Shown one piece after another: positions 11,488-22,950 of a stretch of DNA of 64,000 bases. The position numbers and the translations under genes were made by a program. Source of the DNA: Symsagittifera roscoffensis (lineage: Eukaryota; Xenacoelomorpha; Acoela; Convolutidae). The stretch lies in NCBI RefSeq assembly GCF_963678635.1, contig NC_087068.1:3536001-3600000 (forward strand), read 5' to 3'. Under the pieces are notes generated by a model. That model searched no databases. It was not told the DNA's origin and worked only from the letters and a program-made list of their open reading frames with translations. The stretch's first letter is position 1; every line of letters begins with the position of its first letter.

Positions 11488-12060
11488 ATGAAATACCATT
11501 ACCACATTTCTACAACAAATGAAATAACAAAAACCCAACTTACAAATTTTTCTAAATTGCCAAATGCCGCAGAATCACTGCAAATGACTATGAATCCATA
11601 CCTTTTGGGTGGATCTTCTAGATCTTCAAATAAACCACTAATGGTATTCACAGAAACAGATCCCGAGTACTCGGTAGAATATTATTTAAGTGCAGTCACA
11701 CAAGTTTGATTTTGAATATAGGACCTGAACCAGTAAATACACCAACTCATCAAAATTGGTTACAAAGACGCATAGCTCTATTTCAAACCACAGTTGATGG
11801 CGCAGCCCAAAAATGTTTTTCAGTTTTAACTATAGATATTAAATCAGTTTGATTTTTCAAAAATGTTAGACTCTGAAAGATACAGTCAACACCAAAGAAT
11901 CTCTTGCAATAAAGTTCGTAGAATCCCAAATGAAACAATTAAAAAACTTGCAGAAAGAAATTAAACATTATTAAGAAAAGCATATTCCCTCAATACGGAT
12001 GAGTATAAGAACACAAAAATTACAGAAATTTTAATGATGACTCTCAATTACGGAAAATAG
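11488..12060 (+). pseudogene. gag capsid-like segment
   Basis: The frame 11488-11709 ends FTETDPEYSVEYYLSAV, and the next frame carries LILNIGPEPVNTPTHQNWL and a DGAAQKCFSVL stretch. This resembles the retrotransposon gag capsid pattern (F-G-x3-E/D-x-V-x2-WL then GxAxxW). The Trp usually ending the last motif is Cys here. Stops interrupt the rest up to 12060, where an LRK-like segment and 'EQAE' repeats appear. The small duplicated phrase 'agataaactagaacaagccgaaattacaatgaaat' occurs twice near 12105-12180. The segment is dead by frameshift. Confidence 0.55.
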
Positions 12061-12300
12061 CAATAAAAAAGCATCACAACCATCTTCAATTCGAGATATC
12101 AGATAGATTAGAACAAGCCGGAATTACAATGAAATTGGAAACTACTATAGATAAACTAGAACAAGCCGAAATTACAATGAAATAGAAAGAAACAGAAAAT
12201 TAAAAGTTAAATATGTAAACAATATTCAAACTACTACGTGATAAATAAATAATATCTATGACTCTGACGCTGAATTAGCTGAAAAGATTGTTCAAATTTT

Positions 12301-13140
12301 GAATATCTACGAGAAAAACCTAAATTTTAAAAGCAAACCATCATTAGAAAATTGGCGTAGCTTTTGCCGTAGATACGGACACAGCATTGCTGAATGTAGA
12401 CAAAAACAACAAGATAATCAGAACAAACCACAAAAACATAGAGAACCAAATAAATCATGACCAATACATGAAAACTGCCAAAACTTACCAAACAAAAACG
12501 TTCACAGTAACAAACGTTCAGAAAAACTACTTCCTGATAACTATAATATCTATAGGCACCATTATTTATACAGAAATATCTATCGTAAAAGATCTCCAGA
12601 TCAAAGAAGTTTACAAAAAATTTCACAGAATAGATACAGTCGATCAAACAGTCAGTAAAATCAGCATCGAAATAGTTATTCAAGATCAAAGTCAAGTAGA
12701 AGCAACTACTCAAAATATAACAGATTTCGTTCAAACTCAAACCCACGGAACTGATTGTTTGTTTTCGAACGATCGTTATAGAAGTTCCTCATACAATAGA
12801 ATCAAAAATTATTCAAATTAGAGGAACAGACACTATCAAAATAACAGATCACAAAATTATTCAAACTAATAGACCAAATTATAATAGATCAAACTATAGA
12901 AATTATCACAACAGATCACGTGAAAATTCACAGAATAGAAGTTCAAACTATCCAGATCGACAAAGAAGTTATTCTCAATCACCGCACAGAAATCACACAC
13001 AACACCAAAATTCACAACAAAGCTATAGGATTAGTACACCTAAGCATCAAAGACAGATTAACCAAGTACAATCAGCTGAAGAAACCCAATCAGACCCTCC
13101 CGGTAATGATGACACAGAAAACACAGAATTACAGCTGAAT
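12301..13140 (+). pseudogene. gag nucleocapsid: damaged zinc knuckle and Arg/Ser tail
   Basis: At 12353-12397 the frame reads WRSFCRRYGHSIAEC. This is a CCHC zinc knuckle (C-x2-C-x4-H-x4-C) in which the first Cys position is Arg (CGT at 12356-12358). Downstream, overlapping frames (12387-12821 and 12920-13138) encode a basic region rich in Ser, Arg, Asn and Gln, as expected for an RNA-binding tail. Stops and frame changes divide it. Loss of the first zinc ligand would probably disable the knuckle. Confidence 0.6.
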
Positions 13141-13200
13141 CACATAAATTGCGAATCAACAGATGATGAAAACAAAACAGAAAATACACTTTCAATAAAC

Positions 13201-13700
13201 ATGCTTCAGATTGAAAATGAATACGAAATACCAATAGAAACTAATTATTACCAAAACGAAAAACATTTTTTCCAAAACTCTAATAGTATTCAAATAACAA
13301 CAGACTATACTGAACAAGAGCCTAAAAGTTCAAGCACAATTAATTTTTATCAGAACACATCAAATAAAACACAACTACCTAAAGAAAAAGTTTGGACAAT
13401 CCCATTTCTCTTAGGACGTCAAAAAGCAAAGGTTTTCAGTGACCAGACCTGGAAATTGATTTTTTATTAGACTCAGAAGCAGAATTAAATTTAATAAACT
13501 TTCCCACATAGAATGAAATACAAACCCTACATCCAAAATTAATATCCTCTAAAAAATCAAGCTTATTAGCTACAGCACAAGGATCAAGTTGCAACTATTT
13601 TGGAAAATCCAACTATTCCTTGTTCCCACTCGAACAAAGGAACAGAATAAACTTTTAATTAAACCATTCAAACAGTTATTCCATACCACAAATTTAAAAC
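13201..13700 (+). pseudogene. Retropepsin-like protease with DSE in place of D(S/T)G
   Basis: The frame 13201-13470 ends in a segment (VWTIPFLLGRQKAKVF) that leads, one frame over, into IDFLLDSEAELNLIN. The position of the retropepsin catalytic triplet D-S/T-G is occupied by D-S-E (13470-13478). The following stretch to about 13660 has the spacing of a retropepsin but is broken by stops. The location between nucleocapsid and RT is correct. The Gly-to-Glu change and the frameshift make it inactive. Confidence 0.5.
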
Positions 13701-14477
13701 ACAATATCGTTGGAATACCATTTATTACCAAATAGATTCCCAATATAACACTCTGTACATCAAAATACATATAAAAGACAAATATACAAAAATGAAAAAC
13801 ACATCACTTACATTCTTTCAAAGATTAAATAAACAACCACCATTTTTCTCCAAATTTTATCCTTTAAATAATCAAAACGAAAACACTTGAAACCACTAGC
13901 AGTATATGTATATAACTTTTCAGCAAGTCAAGTCCACCAATATAACAAGAAAGAGAACAAACAACAACTATAGATATCAGACCTTGAGTTCAAGTCAGTT
14001 CATAAACTTTTTCGAGTAACAATCTCATCCATCAAATAAATGAAAAATACGAAATCTTATTTAATTTCTTCACATATATACAATAATTCGCCATATAAAA
14101 TAACCTTACTTCTAGGAGTTCTAGGTTATTGTGAAAGTATTGCAACAATTTTTCACACAATAGAAATAGCAAATTGAGTGATTAATTTTTTAAAACTATA
14201 GATATATGTCAAACATCAATTCTCAATGAAGAATGATCAAAAAATAGTATTATCAAGGACTTAAAAGGAAACACAGACCTTTTTACAAAAACAGCTTACT
14301 TCAAGACAACATTTCATCTATCGAACTACATCACTGAACAACAAAAAATTCCTTACAATGTTCAATTTTCATTTTTCCCAAATTTTTTTGAACAACTAGC
14401 CGAACTACTGTTGAAATACTCAAGGGTTAACGCCACATCTAATTTTGATGTTGGAAAAGTAAATTAATTACTACATT
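13701..14477 (+). other. Linker between protease and RT, no intact frame
   Basis: Presumably the protease end and the RT N-terminal extension. Multiple stops in all plus frames, with nothing recognisable. Confidence 0.35.
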
Positions 14478-15210
14478 TACCTCTGAAACCTAACGCAACT
14501 TTCAAAAAACAACGAGCAAGAAAAGTCGGAAAACACTTGCAAGATCAAGCCAATAGGTTATTAGACATACTAGAACAATAAGAAATCAATTTCTCATTTA
14601 TTAAAGAAGAACAACCAAAAGTAAACACATTCATAAATCCCGTTTTTTTAGCTAAAGGAGAATCATTAAAAGTTGTTTTAGACACAAGATATCTCATCCC
14701 TCATTGATGAATCTAAATGTAATTGGCCCATAGAACCAATTCAAGTAATTCTCCATAGGACCAGCAGCCTTCTCAGCATTTATGGGTGAATTTTTTTGAC
14801 CACTCAATCTCAGTAAAAACGTCATAACATATATAGATGAGGTTTTCATGCAATCACAAACGAAAAGCGAAATGTTTTTTGTCTTAGATAAAAATCATCA
14901 AATTTTACCTAAAGGAAACATGAAATTAGCACTGAAAATATCGCAACTTTTTCTCACCCGTGTTAAATTCCTTGGACATCTTTTAGAAGGAAACACGATA
15001 ACCCCATTAAAATCCTGCATTGACGCAATCATAAAACTTAAACCTTCATCAAATAAGAAGAAAAAACAAGAATTCCTTGGAATGCTTAACTTCTTAAGTA
15101 AATACGTCTATAAAATGCAACTAGATTTAAAACCATTTTATAACATTCTTAGGCAACAAAACAATTTTGAATGGACAACAGAACATCAGAAACGATTTGA
15201 AGATATAAAA
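14478..15210 (+). pseudogene. Reverse transcriptase, internally deleted, palm motif YIDE
   Basis: Fragments in order are KKQRARKVGKHL and NPVFLAKGESLKVVLD (RT fingers), PIEPIQVIL, then directly IGPAAFSAFMG, then TYIDEVFMQ. The stretch that normally lies between the last fingers segment and GPAAF, holding the first catalytic Asp, is absent, which implies an internal deletion of several tens of codons. The palm motif expected as Y-x-D-D reads Y-I-D-E (14830-14841). From 14848 a 198-codon frame stays open through the thumb (VKFLGHLLEG, FLGMLNFLSKYVY) and on into RNase H. The combination is typical Ty3/gypsy RT, catalytically dead. Confidence 0.75.
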
Positions 15211-15926
15211 AAACTCCTCACTGAACAAATAGTAAATACTATCCCAGACCCAGAACAACCATTTAATGCTATATGCGACGCCTCAATTTTTGGCATCGGC
15301 GCATCATTATTACAATCACACAGTGGAACTAATAAAATGAATCTCATTTCGGCACACTTAAGACTAATCATGCAAGCTGAACTTAGAGTCTCTAAAATTA
15401 TGAAAAAAAGGCACAGCTATTATATACACTCTCACAGAAAATGAATTTTTAATACTTGGATCAAAACATCCAAGAGTTCTATTTACAGACCACAAAACTA
15501 TATTTGTTTTTCACACAAAAATCAAATCCACACCACAGAGTTTATAGATTTCAATTAAATTTAATGAAGTTCCCAAAGTTACATTTATTTTGGACAGCAG
15601 AAAAAAATGTTGCATTACCAGACACAATCAGTAGAAATACACAACCTGAATTATTAACAAGAAAAACAAAATTGGAAATATCACAAAGTACTAACTTTTT
15701 TCTTGCAAAAGATGAAACACCACTACGATTAGAATGCAAATATGCAGTAAAAACTGACATTGACCAAACACAAGTAATTAACTTACAACACTTTCCACTA
15801 TATTTAAATTTTCAAAATAATCACCAAGTAGACCTAATAGGAAACTCTACATTTAAACCAATACAATATTCGTCATGGATCAAAAAAAATACACAACAAA
15901 AACCACTCAAAACAAGAAATGTATAG
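15211..15926 (+). pseudogene. RNase H segment
   Basis: In the frame that began at 14848, FNAICDASIFGIGASLLQ carries the first RNase H Asp (CDAS) and the GIGASL pattern. After a break at about 15444, the frame 15456-15926 continues with LFTDHKTIF, RVYRFQL and ALPDTISRN, the usual end of the domain (TDHK, R-x3-W/F, NxxADxLSR). The rest of this 156-codon frame is a linker toward integrase. The frame break and altered residues make it inactive. Confidence 0.65.
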
Positions 15927-16340
15927 AACAGATCTATTCTCTTCAACGGAAAAGGAAAATCTAACTGATAAACAAATTTATCAGGACCTCCAGACATCAA
16001 TTCAAAATTCACAATTCATCAAGTCTTCTACTTTCATGACCCTCTACATAACATGCTCTCTCAAAAACAGAAACTGAAAATATCTTTCTAGGAAATACAG
16101 AGAAGTTAACACTTGAATTCTTACAATGATACCAAACTCTTGGCCCAGTCATTAGACAATTAAGATCTTGGCACAATTATAAAACAAGCCCATAAAAGCA
16201 GATATCACATTTCTAGGAAACATAACACTACTTACATAATTTAGAAATTTCAATAGTACATCCATAAATGAAAATACAAATAATTCAGAGACCAAAAATT
16301 TGATCTCAAAGTACCTCTTTTATCTTTAAGTATGATTCTT
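15927..16340 (+). other. RNase H to integrase linker, broken
   Basis: No frame longer than a few tens of codons. The position and A-rich composition fit the integrase N-terminal region. Confidence 0.3.
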
Positions 16341-17189
16341 CTAACATTTCCCATTTCACGTTCCTTAAACAATAAAGGACATTCATGATCAGAAAAAATA
16401 TACTCAAACTTTATTCAAAATTTTTACTCTCCAAATGCACCGATTTGGATCAAAGTATTACGCAACGATTGCAACGATTAAATTAATTAAAGAACCCACA
16501 TCAAAAACAAATTGCAGGAAAACAAGATTTTAAAGGACAAAATTTGAATTTTAATCACAAAACTTCATTCGATACAAAAGGACTAAGATCGCGCTCCTCA
16601 GAAAAAAACTCAAATATAATGGTCATAGTCGACGCAATTACGCACTACATAGCTTTCAACGCAGTACCCCACTGTAGTGCCTATTATGTATATACAACGC
16701 TTTATGAACACTGGATAGCATAACTTGGATTACCCCGAAATCCTTGTCACAGACAAGCGCACTGAATTCAAAAACAAAGAAATAATCACTTTATGCTATC
16801 TATACAACATTAAATACAAACCAAGAAGATCTCATGCTCCTTGGACTGATGGTTTGATCGAAGGGATGAACCGTTCACTACAAGAATATCTAAGATGTAT
16901 CATAAATGGAAACGATACAAGAAATACTGAATGGTCAACAAATGTAAAATTATTCTCCTTATCTTATATTTCACAAATAACAACAACCTTAGGAGTATCA
17001 CCTTATGAAATGGTTTTCAATCAAAAACCACAAAAACCATTAATGTTCACGTCAAACTCAAAAACACACAAGGTTATTGCCAACCTACAGAAGAATCAAT
17101 TTGTTATAATCTACTATTTCATACACACGATGAAGATCATTTTCATCACCCAAAAATTAAAACTAGCCCCCGGCACACATACCGAATGA
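16341..17189 (+). pseudogene. Integrase with D,D35E spacing retained
   Basis: The catalytic core is spread over two frames. SFDTKG gives the first Asp (16571-16573). VTDKRTEF in the frame 16725-17189 gives the second (16752-16754). GLIEGMNRSL gives the Glu (16860-16862), with 35 residues between the second Asp and the Glu. PWTDG before the Glu and LGVSPYEMVF after it are usual core landmarks. The zinc-binding N-terminus around 16370-16470 is damaged, with a stop falling at the last Cys position. A stop (TAG) separates the first Asp from the second. Confidence 0.75.
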
Positions 17190-17844
17190 ATATTCAACAG
17201 AGATAAAAAAAAACACATTGAAAGCTATCACAAACTAGCGAAAAAATTATTACAAAGACAAAATGTTCACCCGCAAATAAATTCACGATTCACACCAGCT
17301 ACAAATTCAAAAATCGGAACATTTGTCTGAATCCTTAATTTCAACACACAAAGAGGAATATCTAAAAAACTACAAGCAATCCGACTGATATAACATAAAA
17401 ATTTATTGATTCGAACACAAAAAAAATTGTTCGACATAGAAACAAACTTTTACCCTACCACCCAAAGGAGTACGCTGTCCGTGAGCTCACACAATTATAC
17501 TCCTTTACAGGACTCAAAGTTGTCCACGACAACTCAGACAATAATCATAATCAAACGAACGACGCCAATTATACTCCGCAATTTTTAGAACCAAAGAATA
17601 CAGAAAAAAAAACTAAAACCCCAAGATTTAAGCGATAAACATATACCTCAAAAACAAAGAAAAAATCAAAAATTAGAAGAAAAATTTTTACCACAAGATA
17701 ATAAACAAAAGTCTCATCAACGACAATCATCACGGCTTCGAAATCAACCACGAAAAGGTTGGTTGCAAAATCTTCATTCCACATCTAAAATATTAAAGAA
17801 ATTTGAAAAGCTCCTTTCTAATTAATTATCATCTTAAATTTTCA
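17190..17844 (+). pseudogene. Integrase C-terminal tail
   Basis: Lys/Gln/Asn-rich frames follow, including 17406-17588 and a basic stretch near 17700-17790 (SSRLRNQ-like on the plus strand). These fit the unstructured end of pol. The minus-strand frame 17569-17784 is a shadow. Confidence 0.35.
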
Positions 17845-18844
17845 AATATATAACAAATCTTTCTTCTCTTTTATAAAAATTTATGGTGATAGTCTTGAAC
17901 AAATTAGTTATAATTCAGCCAATCAGAAACTATCTAAAAATCAACTCAATTTGACACCAATTCTTTAACCGACAATTTACAACCTTCAAACGTTTATGTA
18001 ACTATAACTATAACAAAGACCTCCAGGTCAAAAATAAGCAACAAGCTCATATTTCACAACAAAAATAAACAAAATCTAAATTTTGCATTCTCCCCTGTCA
18101 GCTAGAACAAAATCAACAATATTGTTCCAGCTTACACCTCAAAATTTCCTCAAGAAAAATTGTTAAACTAGCCTAGAGAAAAAATAGGACATGACCATTT
18201 AGCCTAAAGTACGAATAACTCTTGAATACCCCCGATCATCCCATAAATAAAAACAAAACTGGAAAGCTCATTCTCAGACTTCCAAACTCCCTTTCACCAA
18301 AAACTGCCTATAACCAACCAACTTGTCAAAAATCAATAAATAATCCGACCGCACTCGAATTTAGCCTCAAAAATAAAAAACAATTCGACAAAACAGATCA
18401 TTTCTTAATTGCTTCCCTCTCGAACAGTTCAATTTATAAAATCAAAAATTTCAATTTTTTTTTTCAATATTCTTAACCTTTTTTCAACTCTTATAATTTT
18501 TATTGTAGACACCCTTGAAAAATTCCTCCTCTTGATAATTTTTTTTTGCACTTTTCTAATAAATTTTCCTTGCCTCATCAAAGCCTTCATCAACTGTGCA
18601 AAAAATCTTGACATCCTCCTCCTCAGGTACGATATTTCAATTGGTACTAAATTGTAAGACATCTATTCAACAAAAAAGACTTTTTTCTTCTGTTAGTGAT
18701 TTTCCTCACATTTTCAGTATCCCTAATAGTGACAATAAGCAAATGTATAAAAAAGCAATAATAACTTTCGTTTTAATAACAATACTTTTAATTATTTTCA
18801 TAGAAGAATGCTATAATCAACATTAACTTCCTTCACAGGTAAAA
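17845..18844 (+). other. Pol-env interval with possible splice acceptor for downstream ORFs
   Basis: Short frames (18222-18476, 18596-18826) are present. The second ends in a hydrophobic run (ITFVLITILLIIFIEE) shortly before the Pro-rich ORF. Related sequence lies at about 54500-54950 in the inverted copy, where a TTTTTGCAG acceptor-like site is seen. Env of such elements is usually made from a spliced RNA, so an acceptor here is expected, but it is not proven. Confidence 0.35.
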
Positions 18845-19900
18845 ATGGTTAAAGAACCTTTCAAAATTGCCTATCAACAACCCACACAGCAGTCCCCACC
18901 GACTACAACATCCCAAGAATCTCCAACACCAACAACCAGTCAGACAAATCATCCTCAATCATCAACACCTATTTCATTCCAAGAAAATCCGTATAAGTTT
19001 GAGGAACGACATTCACTATTACAAGAAACTTTAGAAACTTTAGTTCGCCACAAACCCCTTAGCGAACCACAATACGAACCAATATATAACGTATACCCTT
19101 CTCCTCTTCATGAAGACCTTAATAGAATAAGATATCCAAGTCAAAACTTAAATACATCTACAAAAAATAGACAATTTATACACCCAAGACGAAAACTTAC
19201 ACCTGCCAGATTTCATTTCAATATACCCTCTTCACCAATCGCAAATCCACTAGACCTCTCCAATAGTACAATTTAAACTACCCCGCCAACATCACAGTCT
19301 ACCTCACAACAAAATACCCCAAACATACAATCGGATTACTTGGGTTCAACCCCCATCCGAACAAATTCGTGAAAGTCTTTTTAACCCGCCAACTTCAACA
19401 CGTCTCCCTTATTGGATGACACAAGTTTTCACTCAAAGTGAAATCAACTTAATAAACGACCCTATAGACATCTCATCAGATACATCTTTGTCATAACCAG
19501 AAACCCTATCGTTTCCTTCAAACCCTTCAATAAGTCAGACCTCAACAACACCATTTCCCACTAATTTCCCTACAAATCTAGACGATAAATATAAGGAACA
19601 TTCAACCATTAACATACCCCTACGATTAGATTAGAATACAATCGTAGCACCACCTCCATTTTTTGGTCAACATCTCGATAGTAACAGACCACAAAATTGG
19701 GCACTCAAGAGATTACAATATGGACACGACATTCACAAAGACATAAAAGAATACAGCATACACACGACAATCTGACACTTAAATTCGAAATAACAGTAAA
19801 ATTAAATTTTTAGTACATCATCCTCTACCCTTAGCCCCACCAAATATAACAGCTCAATCCTTATCTACTCCATTCATCACAACAGAAATTATCAATAAAT
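18845..19900 (+). pseudogene. Pre-env Pro/Ser/Thr-rich ORF, unknown family
   Basis: An ATG-started frame of 143 codons (18845-19276) is rich in Pro, Ser, Thr and Gln (QSPPTTTSQESPTPTTSQ) and followed by a more structured stretch (RFHFNIPSSP, PLDLSNSTI). It continues in other frames to about 19900. The same protein phrases recur in the inverted copy at about 53750-54480, including RVHFKIPSSP-like and SLDLSSNTI-like segments, so it was a real gene of the element. It has no hydrophobic anchor of its own, and I do not recognise a family. It lies just upstream of the env signal peptide. Both copies are broken. Confidence 0.55.
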
Positions 19901-19929
19901 ACGATAGATATACAAAAAAGACACTTGAT

Positions 19930-22640
19930 TAACCCACATTCTATAATCCATATTCAGTACTATCCTACAAATGTAATTTTAATAACACTTCTTTTCAAAC
20001 CCTACTCCCTTTTACTTTTTCAGAACCCAAAAATCGTAACAACCCTTCTCCCCGAACTTGTCCCCAAGATTTACTAGTCACACACTTTCTTTGAGAAAAA
20101 AATGAACAAAAAACAATACTACATAAACATGTAATATACCAAGTAACTCAAAGCGAATCCGAACCACAAGAAATAGAAACAAAAAATATAATAGCCACAC
20201 TTAATTCAAAACCCCGAGCTACAACATTAACAGGATACAAATTTACAGCAACATTCTGAGAGAAAAAATGTTTGAGTCATCTTTCTGATTTCCAAAGTGG
20301 AGCACTTGGAAAGTGGAGCACTGATAATTGTTTGAATCGATGATGGATTCAAGTTTTTTTAAATCGACCAATCTTTTTCGGTAGGCCACGTTTCATCAAG
20401 TGGTATATGTCAGTAGGACATTAGATTGTTCAAAATCATATGTCGAGAGCAAAGAACATTGGCTCTGCAATTTTTCTATCTATCTCCTACCGTTGTCCTT
20501 TCATTTAGCCTGTAAGTTAACCTGTAAGAATGACAAAAAACGGAAAATTTTAATTGTCTGTTAGAACGCAATTTTGTAATAATTACTTTTTAGGATATCA
20601 GAGGTATCAACGTGGCTAACGTGGCTTTTCGTCTCGAAATTTGTTCTGCAATGAGTGAATGTAATTATAAAGCGATAGTTAAAAATCTGAAGTATGCAGT
20701 TATTCAGGCGCTATTTTTCACTATTCGGACCTGTAATAGGTTCGACCTTTTGTAACCTCAAGTTTTAGGTATAGACAGTGGCAGATCTACTCGCCTCCTT
20801 TGAAAAAAGCTGCCTCTTCTGAAAAACTATTATACGATACGTATTTCGGTCTACTAATCTTCTACGTCAACTAATCCCAAGTCACTATTCCCAAGTCTCA
20901 AATGGAAATAAGAATAGACTTGATTACGAACCTTTCTACCAAAGTAAAATCGAAAAACTTTTAACAACTAATAAAGGCACAAACTGAAAAATAGTAAACT
21001 TTCAAATTTTTTCCAGACTCTGCACAGGAAGCGGAACTTGAAAGATACCAAGGTCATAAAAATGGACGTTTAAGTTATGATCTCCTTGATAAAAACAGGA
21101 TACCACACATTGGAATAAACGACCCTTCTAATTGCAAAGCTGACACAAAAAACAAAGGATACCAATAAATTATGTTTTTTGAGTTGAAAATTGAATTAGA
21201 AAAAGTACAGTTAACATGAAAATTAAAAGACGACGCAATAATTTGTCAAGGAATACTATTACCTTAAGAAAATGGCCAAGGATATTGCGATCCAGCTACA
21301 GGAACACAAGCAAATATTGTTTGGTTCCCCGAAGACGCATGTACCATATTTTAAACTGTAAGAATGCACGCAAGAATGATAAAAATTAATCAGAAATACT
21401 TTATTGAATCCATCCCTTATGATGAAGTAAACCCTGAAAAAAAAATCCGAAAAAACAATACCCAGTTTAACAATGTCCATAATAAAGAATACAAACTTAC
21501 ATATTTTTAAATCTGCCCAGAAACAGTACTAGCTTGCAAATATAACACTCCACTTTATAAAACACAGTTTTCAGAAATTCTTGTCAAATACGAAAAAAGT
21601 TTCGACTTCAACACAGGAAAACTAATAAATATCGAACACTCAACACGTCACAATTTCATTCGCGACGAAATCTCAAAACACCTGGGTTCCAAGGAAGAAC
21701 TGGTGGGAAACTTAAGCAACAAGACAAAAACAGTACACGTTTACAAGAATTATCACTCATGAAAAATACCTATTTTGATGCAATTTACTATGACATCCAC
21801 TTAGATATGAAATTAGACTACACAATGTGTAGGATTTTTCAAAAAATGTCACTCTCAGAACTAGAAACACTTCATCAATTATGTGAACTTGAACGAACAC
21901 AAATTTTACAATCACTTGCCTTGGCAGTGTTAAAAATGACTTATGCAGGATTTTTGTGGTCAGGAAACAGATCAAATTTTTTCGTATACAAAGGAAATAT
22001 ATCTTGGTTTTACACATGTACTAGAAAAGTATCACCATTATTTGTTTTTGAAGATATAAGATGTTACAAAAGAATCCGTATATTCTACAAAAATAAGATG
22101 CTTTTTTGTTGTTGACTCACTTTCTAGAAGAACTTATTTTTGTGATACAGCTGTCCCATATGGATCTGATAACAACCACAATGTTGTACAATTGAAACCC
22201 GATGAAGACAAATATTATTTTCTCACACCATACCTTACACCTATGCCACCATTACAGAAATTTTCACCAGAAAGTATCAGAGCTTTTGCTAGAACCCCAA
22301 ACATAGATTTAAAATCAATAGGTATATACTAATGATCAGACTTTCAACTTCACATCCGTACACAACAGTTTCAAGAATTTCTCACAAAAATGGATACAAT
22401 ACAAAGACAACCCATCGACCAAAACATAAGAAAACTTGCAGAAACTGCAGGATATTCAGACATCTATACACAAGACTACAGTGGATATTTTAAACAATTA
22501 AAAGACTACATTTATTTAAACGGTGAAAAGAACCGTCCGCAAGATAAATCACCGATTTTCATTTTTAGTTTGTGAATTTGAAAGTTGAACTCCTCGCTTT
22601 TCTAGGATGGCCCTACTGCATCTTACAAAGATTGACTATA
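19930..22640 (+). pseudogene. env-like glycoprotein gene, broken
   Basis: A hydrophobic signal-like start near 19970 is followed by Cys-containing ectodomain pieces: GYCDPATGTQANIVW (about 21280), ICPETVLACKYNTPLY (about 21510), LCELERTQILQSL and WFYTCTRKVSP with RCYKRI (frame 21759-22115), and CDTAVPYG (about 22145). A 61-codon frame (22390-22575) and a hydrophobic LLAFLGWPYCIL stretch near 22590, a possible membrane anchor, follow. The same order is found inverted at 51300-53418. The Cys/Trp pattern (C-E-x-E-R..G-N-I-S..C..C-Y) resembles gB-like glycoproteins of chuviruses, which some animal retroelements have acquired, but I could not test this. Many stops and a roughly 600-bp insertion (20279-20880) disable it. 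Confidence 0.55.
20279..20880. mobile_element. Nested insertion of about 600 bp inside env
   Basis: Compared with the inverted copy (around 53100), env similarity stops after about 20277 and resumes at about 20885 (AAGTCTCAAATGGAAATAAG), with the two flanks adjacent in the other copy. The intervening sequence has no open frame and no obvious terminal repeats. It contains a short direct duplication of 'AGTGGAGCACT' near 20298 and 20313. It is either an insertion here or a deletion in the other copy. Insertion is favoured because the env reading is continuous in the other copy. Confidence 0.5.
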
Positions 22641-22950
22641 TTATAAGCAATGGTTAATTTTTTTGGATTGTTCTTCTCATTTTTGAAGGGAATCTATAAT
22701 GCGTGCGTAACACACACGCAAGTAAACAAACAAGAAAGTGTAGCACGCATACTTTTTGCAGGGTTTTTCGGAATTTTTTTCAACCTCAATCAATAAAAAC
22801 TTCCTAGACGCTCAAACAAATGAATATAACAAAAACCTATCAACCATCTAAAATGCTTACGATAATTCACATGAAAACAAGCATATAGCTTCTACTGCAC
22901 CACAATTACACACCTTAATTGAAAGCCATCCAATTTTTAGTACCACGCAA
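22641..22950 (+). other. env cytoplasmic tail region
   Basis: It contains a CTTTTTGCAGGGTTTTTCGG stretch. The matching basic, hydrophobic-patch sequence is better kept in the inverted copy at 51083-51367. Confidence 0.35.

Noticed and set aside
12327-12746. 139-codon minus-strand open frame with many Tyr/Phe/Val residues
   Set aside because: It is the antisense shadow of the Asn/Gln/Ser-rich gag nucleocapsid tail on the plus strand.
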